A stretch of DNA of 64,000 bases, from the NCBI GenBank assembly GCA_025451845.1, contig JANWJS010000039.1, positions 1 through 64,000 on the forward strand, written 5' to 3'. The notes under the pieces were generated by a model that was not told the DNA's origin, ran no database searches, and saw nothing but the letters and a program-made list of their open reading frames with translations. Both the position numbers and the translations under genes were made by a program. Source of the stretch: Steroidobacteraceae bacterium. GTDB taxonomy: Bacteria > Pseudomonadota > Gammaproteobacteria > Steroidobacterales > Steroidobacteraceae. Positions within the stretch are counted from its first letter, which is position 1. Each line of letters starts with the position of its first letter. Shown here piece after piece: positions 53,036 through 64,000 of the stretch.

Positions 53036-53866
53036 TCAGGGGGCGACCAGGCGCGCACCGGGGTAGCCCAGCGCCGAGAGCCGCGCGACCAGCTGGTCGA
53101 AATGGGGCACTCCGCTCACCGGCCCGATGCGGACACGGTACAACGGGCCGCGTGCCACAGGAGGCCCGAAGACGAAGGCACCGGCTAGGCCTGCCGCATG
53201 TAGGCGCATCACGACGCTCTCGGCATGGGCCTCGAGGGCGTATGCCCCCACCTGCAAGTAGAGCGTCGGAGGCGGATTCTCCGCCGTGCGTGTGAGCTCG
53301 ACAGGGTTCTCGGGCGTGAGGGTCTGCACCTCAACAAGCGCAGTGCCGGTTGCGAGCATGTCGAGCTTGGCGGCGGCGACGTAAGACAGGTCGATCAGCC
53401 GGTTGGCCACGAAAGGGCCGCGGTCGTTGACTTTCACGACGATACTGCGGCCGTTGGCGAGGTTCGTGACGCGCACATAGCAAGGGAGCGGCAGAGTCTT
53501 GTGCGCCGCCGTCATGGCGTACATGTCATAGCGATCGCCATCGGCCGTCCGCAGGCCATCGAAGGTCGGACCGTACCAGGAGGCTACGCCGGTAGCGTCG
53601 TAGCCCGCCGCCGTCGCCAATACGTAGTAGCGTTTGCCGGCTATCTCATAGAAGGGCGGGTTGCCATGCGGGGCGCGCGGCTCGAAGCGTGGCACGGCGT
53701 TGGGGACGGCAATGATTTCCCGCTGCAACGGGGGCATTTTGATACCGGGCGCAGGCCCGGGGTGCCGAGTGGTTGCACAGCCCGCAAGGAGCGCCGCCAG
53801 GGACACCGTGCAGACGAGACCTGCGCGCCGGGAGCCGGCACTGCTGCGTTCGCGCGCGGCGCTCAC
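53036..53866 (-). CDS. rlpA: Septal ring lytic transglycosylase RlpA
   Basis: This 276-residue lipoprotein has a lipobox (LLAGC), a double-psi beta-barrel domain with GVASWYGPTFDGLRTADGD and YAMTAAHKTLPLP, and a C-terminal SPOR domain (YLQVGAYALEAHAES) that targets denuded peptidoglycan at the division site. In Pseudomonas RlpA cleaves glycan strands lacking peptides. GTG at 53866 overlaps the mltB stop. It continues the rod-shape gene series. Confidence 0.93.
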   Translation of the reverse strand: MSAARERSSAGSRRAGLVCTVSLAALLAGCATTRHPGPAPGIKMPPLQREIIAVPNAVPRFEPRAPHGNPPFYEIAGKRYYVLATAAGYDATGVASWYGPTFDGLRTADGDRYDMYAMTAAHKTLPLPCYVRVTNLANGRSIVVKVNDRGPFVANRLIDLSYVAAAKLDMLATGTALVEVQTLTPENPVELTRTAENPPPTLYLQVGAYALEAHAESVVMRLHAAGLAGAFVFGPPVARGPLYRVRIGPVSGVPHFDQLVARLSALGYPGARLVAP

Positions 53867-54951
53867 CGAGCGGATCGCTTGGCGCGACCTGCGTCGCCGG
53901 CGGATTTCGCGGTGGGCGTGGCCGCAGGCGCAATCGGGGTGGGCGGCGTCAGCCGCAACGTGATGGCCCGCGCCAGCTCATCAACCGCCATCGCATACAG
54001 GGCGCTGTGGTTGTAGCGCGTCAGTGCGTGGAAGTTATTGAAGCCGACACGGTAGGTCGGACCGTCCTGCTGCTCGGCGAGGAGCAGCACCACGGGCGTA
54101 TTGCCCGGGACGTCGCTGTCGACCCGCACGCCCTCGGCATTCAAGCCATCGATGGTCTCATCCAGCCGCAGATTGCTCGGATCGATGCGGAAGGTGGCGC
54201 CGGGCTCGATCCTGACATCGGCCACGACCGGGCCGCCCCACTGCCAGCCGCATTGCTGCAAGTAACGCGCGACGCTCGCGAAGATGTCATCCCAGTCGGT
54301 GAAGAGATCCCGCTGTCCATCGTCGTTGCCGTCGATCGCATACCTCATATAGGCCGACGGCATGAACTGGAGTGGTCCCATGGCGCCGGCATACGAGCCC
54401 TTTACCGCCAGCGGATCGAGCTTCTCCCGGTGGCTCAGCACCAGGAACTGCGCGAGCTCGCGGCGGAAGTACCGCGCGCGCGGCGGGTAGTCGAACGCCA
54501 ATGTGGAGAGCGCATCGAGCACGCGGTAGGAGCCTGTGATGCGCCCGTAGTAGGTCTCCGCGCCGAGAATGGCGACGATGTACTGCGGTGGCACGCCGTC
54601 CTCGGCACTCACCCGCTCGAGCGCATCGCGATGGTCTTCCCAGAAATCGACACCCGCGGCGATGCGCTGGTCTGTAAGGAAGATCTGCCGATACTGCCAC
54701 CACTCCAGCACGCTCTCGGCGGGGCGGCTGATCTGGTCGATGATTTTCGGTTGCGCGCGCGCGTGCAGGAGCACCTTGAGTACCGCTCTGCGGTTGAGTC
54801 CATCGCGGTGCGCCACTTGCGCGGCAAAGCGCGCGAGCTGCGCGTGGGGGAACGGCTGGCCGGGCTCGGACGCCGCTGCGGGCGCGCGGCAGCTGCCGAC
54901 GGCGGCGGCGCTGAGTGCCAGGAGCAAGAGCGTCGGAACGGATCGAGACAC
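53863..54951 (-). CDS. mltB: Membrane-bound lytic murein transglycosylase B
   Basis: This 362-residue enzyme cuts the glycan backbone to form anhydro-muropeptides. The catalytic glutamate is in ILGAETYYGR, and further family motifs are SYAGAMGPLQFMPSAYMRYA and FTDWDDIFASVARYL. The N-terminus has a signal sequence with a possible lipobox (VGSC). The C-terminal 30 residues are Pro/Ala/Lys-rich. It starts one base after the rodA stop. Anhydro-muropeptides it makes feed the recycling route that includes AmgK and MurU. Confidence 0.93.
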   Translation of the reverse strand: MSRSVPTLLLLALSAAAVGSCRAPAAASEPGQPFPHAQLARFAAQVAHRDGLNRRAVLKVLLHARAQPKIIDQISRPAESVLEWWQYRQIFLTDQRIAAGVDFWEDHRDALERVSAEDGVPPQYIVAILGAETYYGRITGSYRVLDALSTLAFDYPPRARYFRRELAQFLVLSHREKLDPLAVKGSYAGAMGPLQFMPSAYMRYAIDGNDDGQRDLFTDWDDIFASVARYLQQCGWQWGGPVVADVRIEPGATFRIDPSNLRLDETIDGLNAEGVRVDSDVPGNTPVVLLLAEQQDGPTYRVGFNNFHALTRYNHSALYAMAVDELARAITLRLTPPTPIAPAATPTAKSAGDAGRAKRSAR

Positions 54952-56091
54952 TTAGGAGCCCATGAGTTTCCGGTGGGCGTGAAGCGACATCAGAATACCG
55001 AAGCCGGCGAGCACGGTCACCACCGAGCTTCCCCCATAGCTGACGAGCGGCAGCGGGACGCCGACGACCGGGAGAAGCCCCGTGACCATTCCGGCATTGA
55101 TGAAGACATACACGAAGAACGTGAGCGCCACGCTGCCCCCGAGCAGGCGAGAGAAGGTGTCGGGCGTTTGCACCGCGAGGTACAGCGAGCGGCCGATGAT
55201 GAAGGCATAGAGCAGCAAAAGCACCGCGAGCCCGAGGAGACCGAACTCTTCGCCGATGACGGCAAAGATGAAATCGGTGGTGCGCTCCGGCAGGAAGTCG
55301 AGCTGTGCCTGGCTGCCATTCATCCATCCTTTTCCGAATACGCCTCCGGAGCCTATCGCAATCTGCGACTGGATGATGTGATAGCCGGCACCCAGCGGAT
55401 CCGACTGCGGATTGAGGAAGGTGAGCAGGCGCTGGCGCTGGTAGCCGTGCATGAACCGGAGTCCGAACCACGCGGCAGCGACGCCGATGAGCAACATGCC
55501 GATGATCACCTGCACCCTGAGGCCGGCGAGGAAGACGACCAGCAGGCCGGCTGCTGCGATCAGCGCCGCGGTCCCGAGGTCCGGCTCTTTCGCCACCAGG
55601 GCCGCCGGCGCCACGATGATCAGGCCGAGGAGGAGCAGGTTGGGCCAGCGAGGCGGCAGAGGACGCTCGTGCAGGTACCAGGCGCACATCATGGGCACGG
55701 CGAGCTTCATGAGCTCCGACGGCTGGAAGCGGATGGGACCCAAGCTGAGCCAGCGTTGGGCCCCGAGACCCCTGTGACCGACGACCGCGACGGCGAGTAG
55801 GAGGACGACGCCGATGGCATATAGCCAAGGCGAGGTGCGCCGTAGGAAGTTCGGGCTGACCCGCGCCAGCGCGAGCATGGCTGCCGTACCCAGCACCAGC
55901 CGCATTACCGTGCGCAGCACCATCGGCAGGCTCTCCGCCGAGGCGCTGTAGAGTACGACCAGCCCGTAGGCCGCGGTGAGCGCGAGTCCGGTGACCAGCG
56001 GCCCGTCCATCCTGAGGGCCGAGAGCACGCGCGCCGCGCCGGTGAGGGTGCGGCGGGTGCGCGACTCGGAGCTGACTTCTTCGTAGATCAT
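54952..56091 (-). CDS. rodA: Rod-shape glycosyltransferase RodA (SEDS family)
   Basis: This 379-residue membrane protein has about ten hydrophobic segments and SEDS motifs: RFQPSELMKLAVPM, KEPDLGTAALIAAAGL and GVPLPLVSYGGSS. SEDS proteins polymerise glycan strands from lipid II, here with PBP2 (mrdA) directly upstream. ATG at 56091 lies 18 bp after the mrdA stop. It acts in the elongasome organised by MreB, MreC and MreD. Confidence 0.96.
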   Translation of the reverse strand: MIYEEVSSESRTRRTLTGAARVLSALRMDGPLVTGLALTAAYGLVVLYSASAESLPMVLRTVMRLVLGTAAMLALARVSPNFLRRTSPWLYAIGVVLLLAVAVVGHRGLGAQRWLSLGPIRFQPSELMKLAVPMMCAWYLHERPLPPRWPNLLLLGLIIVAPAALVAKEPDLGTAALIAAAGLLVVFLAGLRVQVIIGMLLIGVAAAWFGLRFMHGYQRQRLLTFLNPQSDPLGAGYHIIQSQIAIGSGGVFGKGWMNGSQAQLDFLPERTTDFIFAVIGEEFGLLGLAVLLLLYAFIIGRSLYLAVQTPDTFSRLLGGSVALTFFVYVFINAGMVTGLLPVVGVPLPLVSYGGSSVVTVLAGFGILMSLHAHRKLMGS

Positions 56092-56109
56092 GCGGGGTGG
56101 ACTATGCGG

Positions 56110-58167
56110 TTATCGGGCATGCCGAGCGCTCGCCGGCTGCGAACGCCCCCGGTCTGCCACCTGTTGGCTGGCGGGCGGCGTCGGAGGCGGCAGGGCCGGC
56201 AGGGAGGGCACCACTTTCGGTCTGATGTCGGACGGCTCCGAATAGGGGCCGCGCGGAGCGGCTGGCAGCAGGACCTTGCCGTCGGGTCCGAGGAGATAGG
56301 CGTCCATCACCTTGCGGGCGACGGGCGCTGCGCCCATGGATCCAAACCCGGCGTGCTCGACGATGACCGCCACCGCGATACGCGGCGCCTCGGCGGGAGC
56401 GAAGGCGATGAACCAGGCGTTGTCGCGGTACTGCTCCTTGATCTTGCTGAAGCCGTTATCCTCGCCGAGATTACCCGTGACGGATTCGTTCACGACCTGG
56501 TCGGTGCCCGTTTTGCCCGCTATGGTGTAGACGGAGCCGCGCATCTGCGCATATGCGGTACCGTTCGGATAGGTCGTCGCGCCGATCATTCCATGGACGA
56601 CGCGCTGCCATGAGTCGGCGCTGATGTTGGACAGGTCGCCCTCATACACGGGCGGCAGCCATTCGATCCTGCCCGTCTCGGGATTACGCAGGCCCGTCAC
56701 CATGCGCGGCCGCCAGACGTGCCCGCGCGAGGCCAGAATGCTGGCGTAGTGAGCCAACTGCAGCGGGGTGACGAGGAAGTAGCCCTGACCGATGCCGAGG
56801 TTCACCGTCTCGCCCGGGAACCACACTTTATTGGCGGGATTGGCGAAATGCGCTTCCTTCCAGGCACGTGAGGGCACGAGGCCCGGCTTCTCCCCGCCGA
56901 TGTCGATGCCTGTAGGGCGGCCGAAGCCGAGGAGTGGCAGCCACGCGGAGATCCTGTCGATACCCATCTCGTGCGCGACACCGTAAAAATAAACGTCGCA
57001 GGATCGTGCAATGGCGTGATCGAGATCCACTTCTCCGTGATGCTCGTGATTCGCGTCGTGCCAAATGTGCCGGCCGCCGGGCAGATGATAGAAACCGGGG
57101 CAGAAGACCGGCTTGTCCGGATCGATCACACCGTCTGTCAGTGCGCCGAGCGCCAGACCCGGTTTGATCGTCGAGCCCGAGGAGTACTCGCCGCGCAATG
57201 CCCGGTCATAGAGCGGCCGGTTGGGGTCGCCCTCCAGGCTTGCGTACCCCTTCACCGTGATGCCGCGCGCGAAGAGGTTGGGATCGAAGCCCGGGGAGCT
57301 CACCAGCGCGATGATGTCGCCGCTGTTGGGGTCGAGGGCTACCACCGCACCTTCCTTGCCGGCGAGCGCCGCCTCCGCGACCCTCTGTATCTTCAGATCG
57401 AGCGAGAGGATGACGTCATCGCCGGGCCGCGGCGCCTTCATTTCCAGGTCCTTGGCGAAGACGCCGGGCTTCGGCACGGGACGGCCCTGCGCATCGACCA
57501 GGGTCTGCTGGAAGCCGTTGGTGCCGTGCAGCTTCTTCTCGAAGGCGGACTCCACTCCGGTTTTGCCGATGACCGCAGTGCCGGCGTAGGCCGCGCGATC
57601 GATGTGCGCCAGGTCCTTCTCACTGATCGTGCCCACGTATCCCATCGCATCGACGGCGAGCGGCCCCTCCGGATACCAGCGCGCTTCCTGCGGCGCGATG
57701 TCGACGCCGGGGAACTCGAACCGCCGCACCGCGAACCGCGCCACTTCCTCGTCCGAGAGATGGAGGCGAATCGGCACGTTGTCGAAAGTGCGGCGCGATT
57801 TGATGGTGCGAATCAGCTCCGGGATGTCATCGCCCGGCAGGAGGCCGAGCTTCACGAGGCGGTGCAGCGACCGCTTGAGATCCGGCACCTCGTCGGGAAT
57901 CAGCTCGAGCTGGAATGTCGGCTGATTGGAGGCGATCACCTCGCCATAGCGATCCATGATGAGCCCGCGCGCAGCGGGAATGGGATCGGTGCGCACCCGG
58001 TTCGCCTGCGACAACTCAGAGTAGTAGTCGTGACGCACCACCTGCAGAAGATAGAGCCGTCCACCGAGCGCCAGTGCGAGCAATGCCATCGCCGCGCCCG
58101 CGAAGAGCGCGCGGCTTTCGAAGATCCGCAGCTCGCGCCAATGGTCTTTGATGCGGACGGGAGGCAT
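56110..58167 (-). CDS. mrdA: Penicillin-binding protein 2 (rod-shape transpeptidase)
   Basis: This 685-residue transpeptidase has one N-terminal membrane helix (FAGAAMALLALALGGRLYLL), a dimerisation domain and a transpeptidase domain with SxxK in SSGSTIKP, SCD and KTGT motifs. The C-terminal 50 residues are proline-rich. It cross-links the strands made by RodA during elongation and is the target of mecillinam in E. coli. It follows mreD by 29 bp and precedes rodA. Confidence 0.96.
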   Translation of the reverse strand: MPPVRIKDHWRELRIFESRALFAGAAMALLALALGGRLYLLQVVRHDYYSELSQANRVRTDPIPAARGLIMDRYGEVIASNQPTFQLELIPDEVPDLKRSLHRLVKLGLLPGDDIPELIRTIKSRRTFDNVPIRLHLSDEEVARFAVRRFEFPGVDIAPQEARWYPEGPLAVDAMGYVGTISEKDLAHIDRAAYAGTAVIGKTGVESAFEKKLHGTNGFQQTLVDAQGRPVPKPGVFAKDLEMKAPRPGDDVILSLDLKIQRVAEAALAGKEGAVVALDPNSGDIIALVSSPGFDPNLFARGITVKGYASLEGDPNRPLYDRALRGEYSSGSTIKPGLALGALTDGVIDPDKPVFCPGFYHLPGGRHIWHDANHEHHGEVDLDHAIARSCDVYFYGVAHEMGIDRISAWLPLLGFGRPTGIDIGGEKPGLVPSRAWKEAHFANPANKVWFPGETVNLGIGQGYFLVTPLQLAHYASILASRGHVWRPRMVTGLRNPETGRIEWLPPVYEGDLSNISADSWQRVVHGMIGATTYPNGTAYAQMRGSVYTIAGKTGTDQVVNESVTGNLGEDNGFSKIKEQYRDNAWFIAFAPAEAPRIAVAVIVEHAGFGSMGAAPVARKVMDAYLLGPDGKVLLPAAPRGPYSEPSDIRPKVVPSLPALPPPTPPASQQVADRGRSQPASARHAR

Positions 58168-58196
58168 GCATTAGCACCGTCTGGCGAGCCAGGCAC

Positions 58197-58673
58197 TCAA
58201 GTGCTGGGCCGGTAGCTGCGCGCCAGGATCGCCGCCGCCGCGGGCCAGATCAACGCGCTGGTCAGCGTGGGGATCCAACGTAGCGGGGTCGTCAGGGGAT
58301 GACCGCTCCAGCCGTCGATGGCGAAGAGGACGACCTCGTAGAAAACGAGCGCCGCAAACACGATCAGCGACTGCTGGAATATCGGCTTCGAGCGGATTCT
58401 TTGGTGCTCGCGCACCGCGATATAAGCGAGAAATGCGAGCGCGAGCGCGTGCTCACCCAGCACCGGTCCCTCGAAGGCATCGAGCAGCAGCCCGCAGACC
58501 CAACCGAGAGTGATGCCGCCCGCGCGGGGCGCGGTGATCGACCAGTAGAGGACGGTCAGCGCGAGGAATCCGGGTCGGATGACCTCCAGCCATGAAGGTA
58601 GCGGCAGGAGCGTCAGGATGAGCGCGGCAACCACCGTCTTCAGCATCGCGATACGCGGGTTGCCGGCGCTCAT
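58197..58673 (-). CDS. mreD: Rod shape-determining protein MreD
   Basis: This 158-residue protein has five or six hydrophobic segments with GFLALTVLYWSITAPRAG and GWVCGLLLDAFEGPVLGEHAL, the MreD pattern. It joins MreC in the elongasome at the inner membrane. ATG at 58673 overlaps the mreC stop. Sequence conservation is low as usual for MreD, so position in the mreBCD order is part of the evidence. Confidence 0.93.
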   Translation of the reverse strand: MSAGNPRIAMLKTVVAALILTLLPLPSWLEVIRPGFLALTVLYWSITAPRAGGITLGWVCGLLLDAFEGPVLGEHALALAFLAYIAVREHQRIRSKPIFQQSLIVFAALVFYEVVLFAIDGWSGHPLTTPLRWIPTLTSALIWPAAAAILARSYRPST

Positions 58674-59704
58674 GTTGGCGGCTGCTCCGGCTTCTTCGGG
58701 TGTGGCAGGGCGGCAGGCGATTTTTGGCCGGTGGGGATTTCCTTACGGGTCACGCCACCCGTTGCCGCTTGCGGCTTTACGGGCGCCGACAGCGGCTGGA
58801 TGTCCGGATTGCCGGCGGTCAGCTTTCCGTTGCGCTCCTTCAGAGGCGAAGCAGGGCTGTCACGACGGAACCAGATCAGCATGACTTCTCTGTCGGTCTC
58901 GAGGTGCGCGAACGGCACGGCGCGCACGTGCGCGAGCGGCTCCACGGTGTCTTTGTGCACCTCCGTGACCCGGGCCACCGGATATCCGGGCGGAAACACC
59001 CCTCCGAGACCCGAGGTCACGAGGACATCACCCGCGTGTACGTCAGCATTGGCCGGCAGGTAGGGCAGGGCGAGCGATGCCGCATCGCCCGCCCCGACAG
59101 CGATCGTCCTGAGCCCCGTGCGCGCGATGCTCACGGGCAGCGCATGCTCCGGGTCGGTGATGAGGATGACTTGCGCGCTCCAGGGCCCCACATGCATCGT
59201 CTGACCGACGACGCCGTCATCGTCGAGCACGGCCTGACCGGCCGCGATCCCGTTCAACGAGCCGCGGTCGATGAGCACGCGCTGGCGCAGGCTGTCGAGC
59301 TGGATGTTGACGATGTCGGCCGGCAGCCAGCGCTGCGCGACCGGAGGCAGCGAGTCACGCAGCCCAATGAGCGCGGCGTTCTGCCGTGCCAGCGCGTCAT
59401 AGCGCATGGAGCGCAGCTCGAGACCTCGCAAGCGGGTGCGCAGGCGCTGATTCTCCGTCTCGAGCGAGTCGCGGGTCGCAAAGCTGCTCTGCATCCAGCG
59501 CCAGGCGGCGACCGGCGAGCTGACTGCGAGCTCCATCGGGTAGCTCGCCGCCTGCAGGATGTAGTGTGCCCGCTCGAGCCAATCGAACCGCTGATCGAGG
59601 ATCATGAAGGCGATCGAGACGATCGCGTACAGCGCGAAACGGAAGCCGGGCGAGCCTCCGCGCCCCTGCAGCGGTCTACCGGCCCCTGTCGCGAAGCCCG
59701 CCAC
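58670..59704 (-). CDS. mreC: Cell shape protein MreC
   Basis: This protein of about 344 residues has a membrane helix (FALYAIVSIAFMILD), a coiled-coil region (residues about 75-110), and a periplasmic beta-barrel domain with VLIDRGSLNGIAAGQAVLDDDGVVGQ and DVLVTSGLGGVFPPGYPVA. GTG at 59704, 22 bp after mreB, is taken as the start; no ATG fits. The C-terminal 60 residues are Pro/Lys-rich. It links MreB to PBP2 and RodA. Confidence 0.93.
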   Translation of the reverse strand: MAGFATGAGRPLQGRGGSPGFRFALYAIVSIAFMILDQRFDWLERAHYILQAASYPMELAVSSPVAAWRWMQSSFATRDSLETENQRLRTRLRGLELRSMRYDALARQNAALIGLRDSLPPVAQRWLPADIVNIQLDSLRQRVLIDRGSLNGIAAGQAVLDDDGVVGQTMHVGPWSAQVILITDPEHALPVSIARTGLRTIAVGAGDAASLALPYLPANADVHAGDVLVTSGLGGVFPPGYPVARVTEVHKDTVEPLAHVRAVPFAHLETDREVMLIWFRRDSPASPLKERNGKLTAGNPDIQPLSAPVKPQAATGGVTRKEIPTGQKSPAALPHPKKPEQPPT

Positions 59705-59726
59705 TAATCTTTCAGCGCTCCCGCCG

Positions 59727-60881
<1,155 letters not shown>

Positions 60882-60899
60882 TCATTCGCCTTTTCGCCC

Positions 60900-61190
60900 A
60901 TGGCCCTCACGCGCGCGCAGATCGAAAGCATCGCCCACCTGGCTCGCCTCGAGCTCGAGCCGGCCGAGATTCCCGTCTACCAGGAGAGCCTGTCGCGAAT
61001 CATCGACTTGGTCGGCGAGCTCGACCGCGCGGACACTGCGGGCGTGGCACCGATGGCTCATCCTCTGGCGGGTCTGACGCAGCGGCTGCGCGCCGACGCC
61101 GTCACCGAGCAGGATCACCACGAGCTCTATCAGGCGAGCGCGCCGCAGGTGGCGGCGGGCCTCTACCTCGTTCCCAAGGTGATCGAATGA
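60900..61190 (+). CDS. gatC: Asp-tRNA(Asn)/Glu-tRNA(Gln) amidotransferase subunit C
   Basis: This 96-residue subunit stabilises the GatAB complex. It has the typical [20 protein letters not shown] start, the central [25 protein letters not shown] segment and the [10 protein letters not shown] end. ATG at 60900 is preferred over an ATG 14 codons upstream, which would lie at the promoter. Presence of GatCAB implies indirect formation of Asn-tRNA or Gln-tRNA. Confidence 0.94.
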   Translation: MALTRAQIESIAHLARLELEPAEIPVYQESLSRIIDLVGELDRADTAGVAPMAHPLAGLTQRLRADAVTEQDHHELYQASAPQVAAGLYLVPKVIE

Positions 61191-61210
61191 ATCGCCGGGA
61201 GCGATTGCGC
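61190..61210. repeat. Partial copy of the dispersed hairpin repeat behind gatC
   Basis: AATCGC-CGGGA-GCGATT forms a 6-bp stem with the same CGGGA loop as the second hairpin of the 51698-51779 copy, followed by GCGC; only one T is missing compared with that copy. It begins within the gatC stop codon. The remainder of the 76-bp gatC-gatA gap is GC-rich. Confidence 0.5.
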
Positions 61211-61266
61211 ATCGGCGAACGTCGGCCCGCGCGAAAGCGGGGGCGAAGCCCAGGAAGGCCGGAGTA

Positions 61267-62729
61267 ATGAGTGAACTGCTTCACAAGAATGGGCTCACCC
61301 AGCTCGCCGCGGGCCTGCGCACGAAGCAGTTCTCGAGCGTGGAGCTCGTGCGCGCCTATCTGCAGCGCATCGAGGCGAGCCAGTCCGTGCTCAATGCCTT
61401 TATCTCCGTCACCGCGGAGCAGGCGCTCGGGGCCGCCGCCGCAGCGGATCGCGACATCGCCGCCGGCCGCGGCGGGGCGCTCGCCGGCGTACCGATCGCC
61501 CACAAGGACCTTTTCTGCACCGCCGGGGTGCGCACCACCTGCGGCTCACGAATGCTCGCCAATTTCGTGTCGCCGTATGACGCCACCGTGGTCGCCAAGC
61601 TCAAGTCGGCCGGCGCCATTACCCTGGGCAAGCTCAACATGGACGAGTTCGCCATGGGCTCCTCGAACGAGACCAGCTACTACGGCCCGGTGAGGAACCC
61701 CTGGAACATCGATTTCGTGCCGGGAGGCTCTTCCGGCGGGTCTGCCGCCGCCGTGGCCGCGCGCCTGATACCCGGCGCGACCGCGACGGACACCGGCGGG
61801 TCGATCCGCCAGCCGGCAGCGCTCTGCGGCATCACCGGGATCAAGCCCACGTACGGGCGTGTATCCCGGTACGGCATGGTCGCCTTCGCCTCGAGCCTCG
61901 ATCAGGGGGGAGTCCTCGCCACGAGTGCCGAGGACGCAGCGCTCATGCTGCGTGAGATGGCCGGTTTCGACCCGAACGACTCGACCAGCGTCGATACGCC
62001 CGTGCCTGACTACGTGGCGTCGCTCGATGCACCGCTAGCGGGCGTGAAGATCGGTCTCATCAAGGAGTTCGTCGACGAGGGGCTCGACCGCGAGAACGAA
62101 CGGCGGATCCGCGAGGCGCTCGCAGTCCTGGAGCGGGCGGGAGCAAGTCTGCGCGAGGTGAGTCTGCCGCACCTGCCATCGTCCGTTCCGGTCTACTACG
62201 TGGTGGCGCCGGCCGAGTGCTCGTCGAACCTCGCGCGCTATGACGGAGTGCGCTTCGGCCATCGGTGCCAGGAGCCGCGCGATCTGCAGGATCTCTACCG
62301 CCGCTCGCGGGGAGAGGGTTTCGGCGCCGAGGTGAAACGCCGCATCATGACGGGCACCTACGTACTGTCGGCGGGCTACTATGACGCCTACTACCTGAAG
62401 GCGCAGCGTGTGCGCCAGCTCATCTCCGCCGACTTCAAGCGGGCTTTCGGCGAAGTCGACGTCCTCGTAGGCCCCACGAGCCCGACGGCCGCCTTCCGCA
62501 TCGGAGCCAAGACGGCGGATCCGATCACCATGTATCTCAACGACATCTACACCATCGGCGCCAATCTCGCGGGACTGCCCGCCCTGTCGATTCCGTGCGG
62601 CTTCGTCGGCGGATTGCCGGTCGGCCTGCAGATCGTGGGTGCGCATTTCGCGGAGGCGCGCATCCTCAACGTCGCGCACCGCTATCAGCTCGAGACCGAC
62701 TGGCACCGCAAGTTGCCGGAGCGCTTCGC

Positions 62730-62733
<4 letters not shown>
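61267..62733 (+). CDS. gatA: Glutamyl-tRNA(Gln) amidotransferase subunit A
   Basis: This 488-residue amidase releases ammonia from glutamine for the tRNA transamidation. The Ser-cisSer-Lys triad lies in [19 protein letters not shown] and [12 protein letters not shown]. The C-terminal [14 protein letters not shown] is also typical. It follows gatC by 76 bp and overlaps gatB by four bases. Ammonia passes through a channel to the GatB active site. Confidence 0.97.

Positions 62734-64000
<1,267 letters not shown>

Noticed and set aside
53773-55800. 675-codon plus-strand open frame
   Set aside because: It is antisense to mltB and rodA and shows no domain.

Overview
The window is GC-rich, densely packed chromosomal DNA from a gammaproteobacterium. 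Gene orders typical of that class are present: lptD-surA-pdxA-rsmA-apaG-apaH with divergent amgK-murU, dacC-dat-ybeD, rlpA-mltB-rodA-mrdA-mreD-mreC-mreB, and mreB facing gatCAB. Base composition, short intergenic repeats, a kynurenine pathway and a RES/Xre module suggest a lineage near Steroidobacterales, Nevskiales or Xanthomonadales; this placement is an inference. No rRNA, tRNA, CRISPR array, insertion sequence or prophage was found.

Layout. 1-6.1 kb: a cut heptamer array, a possible sigma-factor fragment, a gamma-glutamylcyclotransferase-like gene, a membrane MutS-like ATPase, a GNAT remnant, a prolyl oligopeptidase, a DUF2007 gene and a RES/Xre toxin-antitoxin pair. 6.2-12.6 kb: a minus-strand run rlmI-lgt-thyA-SET methyltransferase-kup-folA. 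12.7-19.1 kb: a YyaL-like thioredoxin-domain protein, putA with a divergent Lrp-type regulator, and a DoxX protein. 19.2-30.4 kb: a minus-strand run from lptD through apaH that continues into four kynurenine genes for quinolinate/NAD synthesis. 30.4-35.2 kb: amgK-murU, lipA-lipB and a sulfate-binding lipoprotein. 35.2-38.7 kb: an accessory stretch with a HEPN/Abi-like gene, a FAD/NAD(P)-binding protein and a peroxiredoxin-like protein without its catalytic cysteine. 38.7-46.4 kb: an OprO/P-type porin facing an operon cysA-cysT-cysW-histidine kinase-response regulator. 46.4-50.5 kb: a MocR regulator, an S10 peptidase and a secreted hypothetical protein. 50.5-60.8 kb: envelope and cell-shape genes. 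60.9-64 kb: gatC, gatA and the 5' part of gatB.

The best candidate for something undescribed is the sulfate locus. Its CysA ATPase carries about 230 extra C-terminal residues that resemble a universal-stress-protein fold. A membrane histidine kinase and an OmpR-family regulator are encoded in the same operon. Three GGTKAC repeats with an 11-bp period lie just upstream of the predicted cysA promoter, and a weaker pair lies upstream of the porin. Together they suggest a self-regulating sulfate uptake system, which remains to be tested.

Other points of interest are a palindromic -10 element between lptD and amgK that predicts leaderless transcripts, a SET-domain methyltransferase with a histone-like basic tail, and a dispersed hairpin repeat often placed just after stop codons. 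At least fourteen gene junctions use 4-base start/stop overlaps.
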